Assembly: GCF_001431405.1 (NCBI RefSeq)
Contig: NZ_LDJL01000004.1
Span: 186,001 to 250,000, forward strand
DNA length: 64,000 nt
Origin: Pseudoxanthomonas dokdonensis
GTDB taxonomy: Bacteria > Pseudomonadota > Gammaproteobacteria > Xanthomonadales > Xanthomonadaceae
Direction: 5' to 3'
This document shows positions 54,070 to 62,735 of this stretch, piece by piece. Position numbers and translations under genes: made by a program. Positions within the stretch are counted from its first letter, which is position 1. Each line of letters begins with the position of its first letter. The notes under the pieces were generated by a model, which saw nothing but the letters and a program-made list of their open reading frames with translations, searched no databases and was not told where the DNA came from.

Positions 54070-54471
54070 TTAGTTCATCGTCGCCAGCTTGAGGTTGGAC
54101 GGCGAGTTGATCACGATTTCGGCGCGCGAGGCGTCGCGCTTGATGTCGCCGATCACGCACACGGCCTTGCCTTCCAGCGTTTCCGGGGCCGGCGAGAACT
54201 TGGCGCGGACCGAACCGGGGATGCGTGCGGTGAAGGTGTGGCGCGGGAAGTCACCGCCCATGTACAGGAAGGTCGGCTCGCCTTCGGAATTCTCGGCGAA
54301 GCGGGCGCGACCGACCTTGCCGCAGACCACGCCGGACTTGCCGGCGAACTTGGTCGCCATCTCGGCGGGGATGGCGTTGTCGACCTTGGACTGGCCGTTC
54401 GCGCGCGGCGCCAACGACAGCGCGGCGCCAACGATGGCGACGGAAACAAACACGAAAGAAGCGGTTTTCAT
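54070..54471 (-). CDS. Exported OB-fold-like protein, unknown function
   Basis: A 133-residue protein with a signal peptide ([20 protein letters not shown]...ANG) and a mature part with an OB-like pattern: [71 protein letters not shown]. Such small secreted OB domains occur as nucleic-acid- or ligand-binding proteins; no catalytic site is evident. It stands between the MCP and the PAS-GGDEF-EAL gene, with GGAGA before the ATG at 54471. A link to chemotaxis is only positional. Confidence 0.6.
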   Translation of the reverse strand: MKTASFVFVSVAIVGAALSLAPRANGQSKVDNAIPAEMATKFAGKSGVVCGKVGRARFAENSEGEPTFLYMGGDFPRHTFTARIPGSVRAKFSPAPETLEGKAVCVIGDIKRDASRAEIVINSPSNLKLATMN

Positions 54472-54622
54472 CTGCAGATTCTCCGGGGAACGATTGAACG
54501 GGTTGGCGCCGGCAGGCGTCTCGCAGACTCAGATCGGCCGCGGCGCGGGAAACTTGAGTGGTTTTTCGCGCCGGGAGTGGCTGGCAGGCAATGCATCGCC
54601 CGTCGCCGCGCCGGGATCCCGC

Positions 54623-57190
54623 TCAGGCGCTGCCGGCCTGCCACCACGCGGCCAGCGCATCGGCGGCCAACGGCTCGGAGAACAGGAAGCCCTGCAGCAC
54701 CGGGAACCCCTGTTCGATCAGGAAGTCGCGTTGCGACGGCGTTTCCACGCCCTCGGCGACGACCTTCATGCCGAGGCTTTCGCCGATCCGCAGCACCGAA
54801 CTGATCAGGGTCCGGGCGATGGCGCTGCTCTCGATGTCATGGACGAAGCTCTGGTCCAGCTTGAGCTCGTAGATCGGCAGACGATGCAGATGGCTGAGGC
54901 TGGAGTAGCCGGTACCAAAGTCGTCCAGCGACAGGCGCACGCCCATCACGTAGATGGCCTCGATGTTGTCCAGCACTTCCGGGTCCGGATCCAGCATCAC
55001 GCTCTCGGTGATTTCCAGGGTCAGATCGTCGGCCGACAGCTGGTGCCGGGCCAGGGTCTGCTGGATCTGGCTGGCCAGTTGTCCATCGCGGAAATTCAGT
55101 GCCGACATGTTGACCGACACCCGCGGCACCTGCACGCCGTCGCGACGCCAGCGCGCCATCTGCGCGCAGGCATGTTCCAGCACCCACAGGCTGAGCTCGC
55201 GGATGATGCCGCATTCCTCGGCGACCGGTATGAAGCGCATCGGCGCAATCGGCCCCAGCTCCGGGTGGTCCCAGCGCAGCAGCGCCTCGACCCCGTACAG
55301 CGCGTTGCCGTCGCCGCCGACCTGCGGCTGGTAGTGCAGGTGGAACTGGCCGGTCGCCAGCGCTTCGCGCATCGCGGTTTCCAGCGAGACCCGTTCCTGG
55401 GCGACGCGGTCCATCTCGCGACTGTAGAAGCGGAAGCGATCACCACCCTCGTTCTTGGCCTGGTTCATCGCCATGTCGGCATGCCGCAACAGGTGCTCGA
55501 TGTCCCAGCCGTCGCCGGGGAACATCGCCACGCCGATGCTGGCGCTGGGATGCACCGTCATCACCCCGGCGCTGACCGGTTGCGCGATGGCCATCAGCAG
55601 CCGTTCGGCGACGCTGCCGGCCAGCTCGGTGCTGGAGTGCGGCAGGATGATCACGAACTCGTCGCCGGCCTGGCGGCCGATCAGATTCATGCCGGGTAAT
55701 TCGTCGACCAGCCGTGCGGCGATGTCGCGCAGCACGCCGTCGCCGGCGGCATGGCCCTGCGCGTCGTTGATCCGCTTGAACCGATCGAGGTTGATGAACA
55801 GCACCGCGGCCTGGGTGTTCATCTGGATCGCGCTGACCAGGATCTGTTCGGCCTTGGCGCTGAACATCACCCGGTTGGGCAGTCCGGTCAGGGTGTCGTA
55901 GAACGCCAGCTGGTGCACGCGCTCGTTGGTCAGCTCGCGCTCCATCACCAGCGCGCACAGATGCAGGCAGGTATCGACCAGCCGCTGGTGGAATTCGTCG
56001 GCGCTGCGCATCTGCCGGGAGTAGAACGACAGCGTGCCCAGTACCCGGCCGTTGCTGGATTTGATCGGGTTGGACCAGCACGACTTGATGCCCTGTTCGA
56101 GCAGATAGCGGTGATAGTCCGACAGCACGCTGTATTCGCTGATGTCGGCGGTATGCACCGGCCGGCCGCGCCAGGCGGCGGTGCCGCAGGCGCCGGCACG
56201 CGGACCCATCGGCAGCCCCTGCAGTGACTGCAGGATGTGCGCGGGCAGGCTGGGCGCGGCCAATGGCTTCAGCTCGCCGCTGTTGTCGACCGCGACCACC
56301 GAGGTCACCAGCTCCGGTGAAATGCGCTCGATCTCCAGGCAGATCAGGTTCATCACTTCGGCCACCGGCAATTCGCGCACCATCGCGTTGAGCACTTTGT
56401 GGTGAAGCACCTGGTGCATCTTGGTGTGGGTGATGTCGGTCAGCACGCTGACCAGCGCAATCAGCTTGCCGTCGTCGCCGTGGACCGGATTGACCGCTGC
56501 CGACACCCATACCGGCCGGCCATCGCGTGCGTACAGCAGGACCTCGGTGTTGAGACTGTCGCCACTGCCAACCACGCCGGCAATCGCCCTGTCGAGGCCG
56601 GGATCGGTGTGCGGGCCGCTGAGCATCTCGCTGGGAATATGGCCGAACATCTCGTCCAGCGGGTAACCCATCAGCCGGGTGAAGCCACGGTTGATGTAGA
56701 CCACGCGGCGCTCGGGAGTACTGATGAAAATCGCGTTGTCGCTCTTGTCCATCACCAGCGACAGTTGCTGCATCCGTTCCTGCTGCTCGCGGTATTCGCT
56801 GATGTCGCGGATATGGATGACGTGGTAGTGCCCGTCCTGCAATCGCAGTGGCGAGATCGACAGGGCGGCCGACAACCGGCTGCCGTCGCTGCAACGCATG
56901 CCGATGGCGTGATGGTTGCCGGCCAGGCGCGCCACGCACGAGGCCTGCGCCGGCGGGCCGGCATGCGGCAGCGGGCAGACCAGCAACTGGTGGATGTCGA
57001 GCCCGAGCAGGCTGTCACCGGCGTGGCCGAGCAGCGCCTGCGCCATCGGGTTGGCCAGCACCACCGTATTGTCGGCGTCCACCACCAGTGCCGCATCGAC
57101 CGACTGGGCCAGCAGGCTGGCGATGCCGGGGTCGAATGTAGCTGGCAGGATCGCGCAACCGGCGTGCGCGGCGTGGGCGGCGTGGGTCAT
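54623..57190 (-). CDS. PAS-PAS-GAF-GGDEF-EAL c-di-GMP signalling protein
   Basis: An ~855-residue cytoplasmic protein. In order: PAS (about 20-130), PAS (about 145-265, PLDEMFGH), a GAF-like domain (about 280-425, KVLNAMVRELPVAEVMNLIC, GACGTAAWRGRPVHTADI), GGDEF with AGDEF and no clear I-site (about 430-595), EAL (about 600-850). The EAL residues are intact: VEALLRW, VNMSALNF, LEITES, LDDFGTGYSS, VAEGVET, LQGFLFSEP, so phosphodiesterase activity is expected. Start choice is ATG 57190 or 57244. It lies downstream of cheW on the same strand. Confidence 0.87.
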   Translation of the reverse strand: MTHAAHAAHAGCAILPATFDPGIASLLAQSVDAALVVDADNTVVLANPMAQALLGHAGDSLLGLDIHQLLVCPLPHAGPPAQASCVARLAGNHHAIGMRCSDGSRLSAALSISPLRLQDGHYHVIHIRDISEYREQQERMQQLSLVMDKSDNAIFISTPERRVVYINRGFTRLMGYPLDEMFGHIPSEMLSGPHTDPGLDRAIAGVVGSGDSLNTEVLLYARDGRPVWVSAAVNPVHGDDGKLIALVSVLTDITHTKMHQVLHHKVLNAMVRELPVAEVMNLICLEIERISPELVTSVVAVDNSGELKPLAAPSLPAHILQSLQGLPMGPRAGACGTAAWRGRPVHTADISEYSVLSDYHRYLLEQGIKSCWSNPIKSSNGRVLGTLSFYSRQMRSADEFHQRLVDTCLHLCALVMERELTNERVHQLAFYDTLTGLPNRVMFSAKAEQILVSAIQMNTQAAVLFINLDRFKRINDAQGHAAGDGVLRDIAARLVDELPGMNLIGRQAGDEFVIILPHSSTELAGSVAERLLMAIAQPVSAGVMTVHPSASIGVAMFPGDGWDIEHLLRHADMAMNQAKNEGGDRFRFYSREMDRVAQERVSLETAMREALATGQFHLHYQPQVGGDGNALYGVEALLRWDHPELGPIAPMRFIPVAEECGIIRELSLWVLEHACAQMARWRRDGVQVPRVSVNMSALNFRDGQLASQIQQTLARHQLSADDLTLEITESVMLDPDPEVLDNIEAIYVMGVRLSLDDFGTGYSSLSHLHRLPIYELKLDQSFVHDIESSAIARTLISSVLRIGESLGMKVVAEGVETPSQRDFLIEQGFPVLQGFLFSEPLAADALAAWWQAGSA

Positions 57191-57292
57191 GGCCGTCTCT
57201 GGGGTGGACGTGGGGGCGGGATCAGGCGGGGCGGCATCAGCCATCCGCGACAGCGGATCAATCAGGCGCACGCCGGCGGCCAACGTGTGGCC

Positions 57293-57769
57293 TCAGGCGG
57301 CCACGTCCTGGATGTCCCGTGCATGCATGTCGGCACTGTCGAGCAGGGTTTCGATGTCGAGCAGGATCAGCATTCGATCGTCAATCGAGCCGATGCCGGA
57401 GATGAAGCGGGTATCGACCTGGGCACCGAACTCCGGCGTCGGCCGGATCTGTTCGGCCGACAGCGGTACCACGTCCGACACGCTGTCGACGACGATGCCG
57501 ACCACGCGATCTTCGACGTTCAGCACGATCATCACCGTGAACGCGTCATAGCGCGCTTCGGCCAGGCGCAGTTTCAGCCGCAGGTCAATCACCGGCACGA
57601 TGGTGCCACGCAGGTTGATCACGCCCTTGATGTAGTCGGGGGCGTCCGGCAGCCGGGTCACCGCGTCGTAGCCGCGGATCTCCTGCACCTTGAGGATGTC
57701 CACGCCGTAGTGTTCCTGGCCCAGGGTGAAGCTGAGGAACTCGTCGGCCGCGGTCGTGTTGCTGCTCAT
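57293..57769 (-). CDS. cheW: Chemotaxis coupling protein CheW
   Basis: A 158-residue adaptor that joins receptors to CheA. Typical sequences: FLSFTLGQEHYGVDILKVQE, IRGYDAVTRLPDAPDYIKGV, INLRGTIVPVIDLRLKLRL and GIVVDSVSDVV. GGAG precedes the ATG at 57769. A FliA-type promoter lies 113 bases upstream. Confidence 0.94.
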   Translation of the reverse strand: MSSNTTAADEFLSFTLGQEHYGVDILKVQEIRGYDAVTRLPDAPDYIKGVINLRGTIVPVIDLRLKLRLAEARYDAFTVMIVLNVEDRVVGIVVDSVSDVVPLSAEQIRPTPEFGAQVDTRFISGIGSIDDRMLILLDIETLLDSADMHARDIQDVAA

Positions 57770-57881
57770 TGCATATGCTCCTGTGGCGTTGCGTCCAGGC
57801 GGGCGCGCGTACTTGGCGCGGCCGTCTGTCGGATGGCGGTGGCGGGCGCGTCGCAGGCGCGCGCCGTGTGCTCATGGAACG

Positions 57882-57908
57882 GTATCGACGCCGGCGATGG
57901 AATCTTTA
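57882..57908 (-). promoter_or_regulatory. FliA (sigma-28) promoter of cheW
   Basis: Minus-strand TAAAGATT, 11 bases, GTCGATAC, one base from the core -10 consensus GCCGATAA plus the variable last base. The gap to the cheW ATG (112 bases) is longer than usual. Confidence 0.72.
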
Positions 57909-57944
57909 GCGCGGCGGTAATGGCCGCCGGCGGGGCCGTGTGGC

Positions 57945-58724
57945 TCATACCAGGCCCTGCCGGCGCGCGGTGCGCAACCGTTCCATACGGAAGATGTAGC
58001 GCTGGATCAGGCGGTCGGCGCCGTGTGGCAGGCGCAGGAACGCGCAGCCGGCACGCCACGATTCCTGGCCGTTGGCCAGCTTCTGCCGGAACAGGTTGCG
58101 GACCTGCAGCTGGATCGGCAGCGGTTCGCTGTCCGGCAATTGCAGGCTGCAGGATTCGAAGGCGTTCAGCGGCCGGAACCCGGGCTGGTCGTCCGGCGCG
58201 ACCACGGCGATGCCGCCTGCGCTGATGTCCAGCACGCGCAGGTCGCGGCGGCTGATGACCCCGTGGCGATCGCTGAAATCGACGGTGCAGGTCAGCGGCT
58301 GGGTCAGCGGCACTGGCAGTCGGTAGTACTCGCGCCGCTGCAGTTGCAGCAGCTGCGAGGGCGCGGCGGCGACAAACGCCGGCTGTCCGGCCAGGGTCTG
58401 CAGGCGCAGGCCCTGCAGGCGGAACTGCACGTGCACCTTGTCCAGTTGCGACACGCAGGTCAGATGGCTGCATTGCTGGACCGCGCTGTTCAGGGCTTCG
58501 TTGACGCTGGCATCGATGACCACGCTGCCGGTGTCTGCCGAATACTCCAGCAACGCGGTCGGGAAGCTCAGGTTACGCGGCGAAATCCAGGCACTGATCA
58601 GCGCCTGGCGCTCGATCAGCGCGTTCAGCACCGGCCCGACTTTGCGCTGGCCACGCAGCAGGTACTTCTCGTCCTCTTCGTAGCGTACCGGTGGTGGATT
58701 GGCGCTGACGGCTGATTCGGACAT
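57945..58724 (-). CDS. YcgR-like flagellar brake protein (YcgR/PilZ domains)
   Basis: A 259-residue cytoplasmic c-di-GMP receptor. The N-terminal YcgR-like domain (about 15-120) is followed by a PilZ domain with RREYYRLPV (RxxxR) and DISAGGIAV (D-x-S-x2-G), the c-di-GMP binding residues. In enterics YcgR slows flagellar rotation when c-di-GMP is high. The ATG at 58724 (MSESAVSANPPP) fits; an upstream in-frame extension runs over the promoter. It has its own FliA promoter, as expected for a late flagellar gene. Confidence 0.86.
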   Translation of the reverse strand: MSESAVSANPPPVRYEEDEKYLLRGQRKVGPVLNALIERQALISAWISPRNLSFPTALLEYSADTGSVVIDASVNEALNSAVQQCSHLTCVSQLDKVHVQFRLQGLRLQTLAGQPAFVAAAPSQLLQLQRREYYRLPVPLTQPLTCTVDFSDRHGVISRRDLRVLDISAGGIAVVAPDDQPGFRPLNAFESCSLQLPDSEPLPIQLQVRNLFRQKLANGQESWRAGCAFLRLPHGADRLIQRYIFRMERLRTARRQGLV

Positions 58725-58773
58725 ACGCTCGGCTGCGGTTGCGGGAACAGGCGCATCGCGGCGCCCGGGATAT

Positions 58774-58800
58774 ATATCGCGCCGTCGCCGGAAAACTTTA
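58774..58800 (-). promoter_or_regulatory. FliA (sigma-28) promoter of the YcgR-like gene
   Basis: Minus-strand TAAAGTTT (perfect -35), 11 bases, CGCGATAT (matches CGATA of the -10). It ends 50 bases before the ATG. Confidence 0.72.
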
Positions 58801-58935
58801 GCGTCAGGCCCGGCCTGTGCTGACGGACGCTGAAGTTCTTCAGGTCCTTGGTCGGGCACTATCCGGCGCGGTTTCGTGCGTCGCCTTCCCATGCCTGACG
58901 CGAGACAGACCAATGTCACATTACAACTCGTTTGA

Positions 58936-58965
58936 TTGACCCTGCGACGGCGCGCCGCCTACGCT
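58936..58965 (+). promoter_or_regulatory. Possible sigma-70 promoter for the lipoprotein/effector locus
   Basis: TTGACC (58936-58941), 18 bases, TACGCT (58960-58965), about 47 bases upstream of the first lipoprotein start. The -10 is poor, so confidence is low. Confidence 0.3.
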
Positions 58966-59011
58966 GCCGTGGATCTCACGGAAAGCGCTTTGGCGTTCAC
59001 AGGAGGTGTCG

Positions 59012-59920
59012 ATGTACTTCACTTGCAGGTGGCCGCTGATGCTGGTCCTGGCAGCGCTGGCCACCATTCCCGGCTGCGCGCCGGCCAAGTCACCGGAACA
59101 ACGTTTGCAGGAGGAGCTGGTTTATATGGAATACGCTCAGGAACCCCTGATCATCAACCGGGATGAGGATGGCTATGCCTATACCAATGCGCCGCAGGAG
59201 ACCTGGCTGGGTCCACACCGGTTCATGATTCCGGCCAATTATTTCAGCAGCCAGATAGGTCCGGATTTCCAGGGCGGGGTGACGATGGAACTGGAATGGC
59301 CGGCGCTCAAGCCCTTGCCACCGGGCCGGCGGCGGGTGATGAGCATGCCGGAGTTCTATGCCTTGGTCCAGGCGGGTTTGACCTATGTCGACAAACTGCC
59401 CTGGTATGAATCGATGGAGGCCGGGGTCAGTCCGCCGGATGACGACCCCATCAGCCGCCAGAACCCAGCCCGCCAGATCTCTCATCGGACCCGCGATGAA
59501 GAGGATGCCTATGGCCTGCAGCGCTGGATTGTCAGCGAAGCTGACCGCCGCCGTTATCTGGAGCTTATCAAAGACCAGCAGCCGCGCCGCTATGGGCTGC
59601 CAGCCCGGCAGGATACCCCGGACTGGTATCTGCGCCGCGATGCGCAGGGTCATCTGACAACGCATATCGTCTGTGACAATCGTGGACTGCCGGACGGGGT
59701 AAAGATTGAAGGTGAGCGGGTCGACGACGACCCGGCTTATTCGCGCAGCACGTCCTGCACTCACTATTTCGCCATTCCCAAGTACAGGACGCTGGTCACC
59801 GTTGACTACACCCGGGTGCTGTTGAAAGACTGGCAGCGCATCGAGGACACCATCCGCGCCAATCTGGACCGTTATTACGTCGGTGAAGGCGAGGGCTGGA
59901 AGCACTGGAGCCAGCGATGA
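59012..59920 (+). CDS. Lipoprotein, putative immunity protein, paralog 1
   Basis: A 302-residue lipoprotein. The signal peptide ends in lipobox IPGC with Cys22; the mature part is periplasmic or membrane-anchored (SPEQRLQEELVYMEYAQEPL, GPHRFMIPANYFSSQIGPDF, MELEWPALKPLPPGRRRV). AGGAGG stands six bases before the ATG at 59012. The stop overlaps (ATGA) a 32-codon remnant of an effector-like gene. Placement before an XVIPCD-type effector suggests that it neutralises a toxin delivered to the periplasm, as lipoprotein immunity proteins of the Xanthomonas T4SS do. Direct evidence is positional only. Confidence 0.7.
   Translation: MYFTCRWPLMLVLAALATIPGCAPAKSPEQRLQEELVYMEYAQEPLIINRDEDGYAYTNAPQETWLGPHRFMIPANYFSSQIGPDFQGGVTMELEWPALKPLPPGRRRVMSMPEFYALVQAGLTYVDKLPWYESMEAGVSPPDDDPISRQNPARQISHRTRDEEDAYGLQRWIVSEADRRRYLELIKDQQPRRYGLPARQDTPDWYLRRDAQGHLTTHIVCDNRGLPDGVKIEGERVDDDPAYSRSTSCTHYFAIPKYRTLVTVDYTRVLLKDWQRIEDTIRANLDRYYVGEGEGWKHWSQR
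59061..59301 (+). repeat. Immunity-gene 5' block, identical to paralog 2 (copy 1)
   Basis: These 241 bases match 60130-60370 at a constant offset of 1,069 with one difference seen (GGCGGGG versus GGTGGGG). After 59301 the two paralogs diverge clearly. Confidence 0.85.
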
Positions 59921-59925
59921 GCGGA
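59828..59925 (+). repeat. Immunity-gene 3' / effector 5' block, identical to 60897-60994 (copy 1)
   Basis: These 98 bases are identical at the same offset of 1,069 and cross the stop of the lipoprotein gene into the first codons of the effector-like frame. Confidence 0.85.
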
Positions 59926-60015
59926 TTGACGCAGAAAGATTTGAAGATTCTGCATGGCTACGCGAAGTGCGGGAACCGCGAGTTGTACTTGAACTGCTCC
60001 GCTGCCCAACACTGA
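59917..60015 (+). pseudogene. Remnant 5' end of an XVIPCD-effector gene
   Basis: A 32-codon frame (MSGLTQKDLKILHGYAK, CGNRELYLNCSAAQH, stop at 60013-60015) that begins inside the stop of lipoprotein paralog 1. It is clearly homologous to residues 1-26 of the intact effector at 60986, then breaks into unrelated sequence. It marks a lost second effector or an incomplete tandem duplication. The next lipoprotein gene starts 65 bases later. Confidence 0.7.
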
Positions 60016-60080
60016 TGGCCATCACACGGCGCTTGCCCCATTGCATTGTCGATGACACGACAGACTTACAGGAAAAATGG

Positions 60081-60989
60081 ATGTTCAACACCCGCACACA
60101 TCTGATCGGTCTGGTATTGACCGTGCTGACCACCATTCCCGGCTGCGCGCCGGCCAAGTCACCGGAACAACGTTTGCAGGAGGAGCTGGTTTATATGGAA
60201 TACGCTCAGGAACCCCTGATCATCAACCGGGATGAGGATGGCTATGCCTATACCAATGCGCCGCAGGAGACCTGGCTGGGTCCACACCGGTTCATGATTC
60301 CGGCCAATTATTTCAGCAGCCAGATAGGTCCGGATTTCCAGGGTGGGGTGACGATGGAACTGGAATGGCCACAGCTCAAACCCCTGCCACCGGGCCGGCG
60401 ACGGGTGATGAGCATGCCGGAGTTCTATGCCTTGGTACGAGCCAGTCTGGACTATGTGGACAAGCTGCCCTGGTATGAATCACTGGAGGCTGGGGTCAGT
60501 CCGCCGGATGACGACCCCATCAGCCGGCAGGATCCGGACCGCCAGATCTCCCATCGGACACGCGACGAGGAGGTTTTTTATGGACTGCAACGCTGGTATG
60601 TCAGCGAGGCCGACCGTCGCCGCTACCAGGAGCTCACCCAAGGCCAGGATCAGATCACTTATGGGCTACCGGCACGGCGGGACATCCAGGACTGGTATCT
60701 GCGTCGTGATGCGCAAGGGCATCTGCTGACCCGGATCAAGTGTGAGTCGAGAGCACTGCCGGACGGGGTGAAGATTGAGGGTGACCGCATTGTCGCTGAC
60801 CCGGCTTATTCGCGCAGCACGTCCTGCGACCATGCGTTCGCCATTCCCAAATACAAGACCTTGGTGTATGTGGGTTACAACCGGGTGCTGCTGAAGGACT
60901 GGCAGCGCATCGAGGACACCATCCGCGCCAATCTGGACCGTTATTACGTCGGTGAAGGCGAGGGCTGGAAGCACTGGAGCCAGCGATGA
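60081..60989 (+). CDS. Lipoprotein, putative cognate immunity protein, paralog 2
   Basis: A 302-residue lipoprotein of exactly the same length as paralog 1, with a different signal peptide (MFNTRTHLIGLVLTVLTTIP) but the same Cys22 lipobox and an almost identical first mature third. The middle third differs at many positions (for example VRASLDYVDKLPWYESLEAG against VQAGLTYVDKLPWYESMEAG, and changed charged residues after HRTRDEE). Its stop overlaps the effector start by ATGA, so it is the probable cognate immunity gene. AGGAAAAA precedes the ATG at 60081. Confidence 0.7.
   Translation: MFNTRTHLIGLVLTVLTTIPGCAPAKSPEQRLQEELVYMEYAQEPLIINRDEDGYAYTNAPQETWLGPHRFMIPANYFSSQIGPDFQGGVTMELEWPQLKPLPPGRRRVMSMPEFYALVRASLDYVDKLPWYESLEAGVSPPDDDPISRQDPDRQISHRTRDEEVFYGLQRWYVSEADRRRYQELTQGQDQITYGLPARRDIQDWYLRRDAQGHLLTRIKCESRALPDGVKIEGDRIVADPAYSRSTSCDHAFAIPKYKTLVYVGYNRVLLKDWQRIEDTIRANLDRYYVGEGEGWKHWSQR
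60130..60370 (+). repeat. Immunity-gene 5' block, copy 2
   Basis: Partner of 59061-59301; one mismatch in 241 bases. Confidence 0.85.
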
Positions 60990-60994
60990 GCGGG
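60897..60994 (+). repeat. Immunity-gene 3' / effector 5' block, copy 2
   Basis: Partner of 59828-59925; identical over 98 bases, spanning the lipoprotein stop and the first codons of the intact effector. Confidence 0.85.
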
Positions 60995-62605
60995 CTGACG
61001 GAACAGAATCTGAAGATTCTGCATGGCTACGCGAAGAACGGAAACCGTGAGTTGTACTGGAACTACCTGGCGCAGTTGCCGGGCAATGATGGCTATGGGC
61101 TGCTGGCGCTGGGGGTGGTGCGCAATGACAATATGCCCGGTGCGGTCGCCAACCAGTACGCGCAGCTGCATGTCCACGACCATGGCGGCCACCAGCTGAG
61201 CGAACGCGAGTGGGAGAAGTTCGGCATCGACCTGATTCGTCAGGACTATGCATTGCGCGAAAAACAACTCAATGACAAGCATGACCCACAAGCGGCCCTG
61301 AATCTGCCAGTCAAGCTGGTGCAGGAGGCTCATGACAAGAGCTTTCAAAACGCCGGCCTTGACCCCGATGCCTGGACGCCACGCGTGTTGCTGGAAGCGG
61401 CATGGAAGAAAGATGGCGAGCCGGCCGCCGAGCGCATCTGGTCGCAGATGCTGGACAACCAGCGCCTGGGCCTGGATCGTGCCTTGCACACCGGCGTCGA
61501 GATCGGCCGCTATCTGCCGGCTGAACGTGCTGCCAGCTACCTCGGCAAGCTGAGCCTGGCCAGCGCCCTGGCCGCCGAGAGTCTGGACAACGTCGATCCG
61601 GAACGCATTGGCAGCAAGCATTTCTACTATCAGTTCGAAGCACGCGACAATCTGTGGTATTCGGTGCGCACAGGCAATGGCAGCGTTGCGGTCGGGCCGC
61701 AGATTCGTCAGGTGACCGACACGCAGACGCTGCAGGACCTGGAGGATATCCGTCAACTGCGACTGCAACGGCAGCACAAGGCCAGCCAGTTCCAGCCCGA
61801 CGACCCGTATCGGGATATCGCCAGCAGCCCGCGCACGCTGGCGCAGCAATCGCTGCCGGTGCCGGGTCTGCAGTTGCCTGCCAGCCTGGCCGACCCCAGC
61901 CATCCGGGCCACGGCAGTTTTGCTTGTGCCTTGCATAAAGTGCGACAGCTCGATGCCGAACTGGGCATTGCCTCGGGTGCCAGCAGTGAGCGACTGGCAG
62001 CAGCGCTGGCGGTCAAGGGCCAGCAGGACGGCTTCCATCCGGCCAATGTGCACCTGCGCATGGGCGCGCAGGGCATCGTCCATATCCGTCATCGCCCCGG
62101 TAGCGTCTATGAACCGGAGCAGCAGCATACGCTGGACACCACCGATGCACTGGCGCGGTCGATGGAGCAACACGCCAACACCTGGGCTGGCAACCGGTCA
62201 CCACATTATCTGAGTCAGGCGCCGGCCGCCGAACGCACGATCGAACACCAGCAACTGCTGCAGCAGTTGTCGGCTGCCGACCGCGAACTGTTTGATGGCT
62301 ACCGTAGCCAGATGCCCGCCCATCTGGGCGATGAGGTGGTATTTAATGCGATGCTGGCTGGTCGCGAGCACGGCCGTATCCATCGACGCGAGCAACTGGG
62401 ACAGGTCAGCATGCTGGGTGACGCTATCAGCATCGAAGGTACTGGCGGCTATTTGCATCCCTGGACCCGGGTCGAGATGGCCGCTCCGGTCCCGGCGATG
62501 CGCGACAGCCTCGAGCACAACCAGCAGTTGAACCAGCAACAACTTCTGCAGGCCGAACAGCGCGAACTGCACCAGCAGCAGCGGCGCGGCATGCAGCTGG
62601 CGTGA
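60986..62605 (+). CDS. XVIPCD-domain protein, putative type IV secretion system antibacterial effector
   Basis: A 539-residue protein with no signal peptide. Residues about 1-300 are a soluble N-terminal region (KNGNRELYWNYLAQLPGNDG, YGLLALGVVRNDNMPGAVAN) in which I recognise no known toxin motif. Residues about 300-395 match the Xanthomonas VirD4-interacting domain (XVIPCD): LADPSHPGHGSFACALHKV, RQLDAELG, SERLAAALAVKGQQDGF, VHLRMGAQGIVHIRHRP. A further ~140 residues end in a Gln-rich tail (HNQQLNQQQLLQAEQRELHQ), also typical of these substrates. XVIPCD proteins are recruited by VirD4 and injected into rival bacteria. The gene overlaps the upstream lipoprotein by ATGA. Confidence 0.75.
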   Translation: MSGLTEQNLKILHGYAKNGNRELYWNYLAQLPGNDGYGLLALGVVRNDNMPGAVANQYAQLHVHDHGGHQLSEREWEKFGIDLIRQDYALREKQLNDKHDPQAALNLPVKLVQEAHDKSFQNAGLDPDAWTPRVLLEAAWKKDGEPAAERIWSQMLDNQRLGLDRALHTGVEIGRYLPAERAASYLGKLSLASALAAESLDNVDPERIGSKHFYYQFEARDNLWYSVRTGNGSVAVGPQIRQVTDTQTLQDLEDIRQLRLQRQHKASQFQPDDPYRDIASSPRTLAQQSLPVPGLQLPASLADPSHPGHGSFACALHKVRQLDAELGIASGASSERLAAALAVKGQQDGFHPANVHLRMGAQGIVHIRHRPGSVYEPEQQHTLDTTDALARSMEQHANTWAGNRSPHYLSQAPAAERTIEHQQLLQQLSAADRELFDGYRSQMPAHLGDEVVFNAMLAGREHGRIHRREQLGQVSMLGDAISIEGTGGYLHPWTRVEMAAPVPAMRDSLEHNQQLNQQQLLQAEQRELHQQQRRGMQLA

Positions 62606-62735
62606 GGTGAGCGCGTGAACTGCCCGACCGGATTGCTGGGACTCGGCCCAGGCACGGTTTGACGGCAGGGCCCGGCGCATTGCAATGAGCGCGCTGGCCT
62701 GGGTTGAGCGATGCCCTGAGTTGGGACTGGAACGC

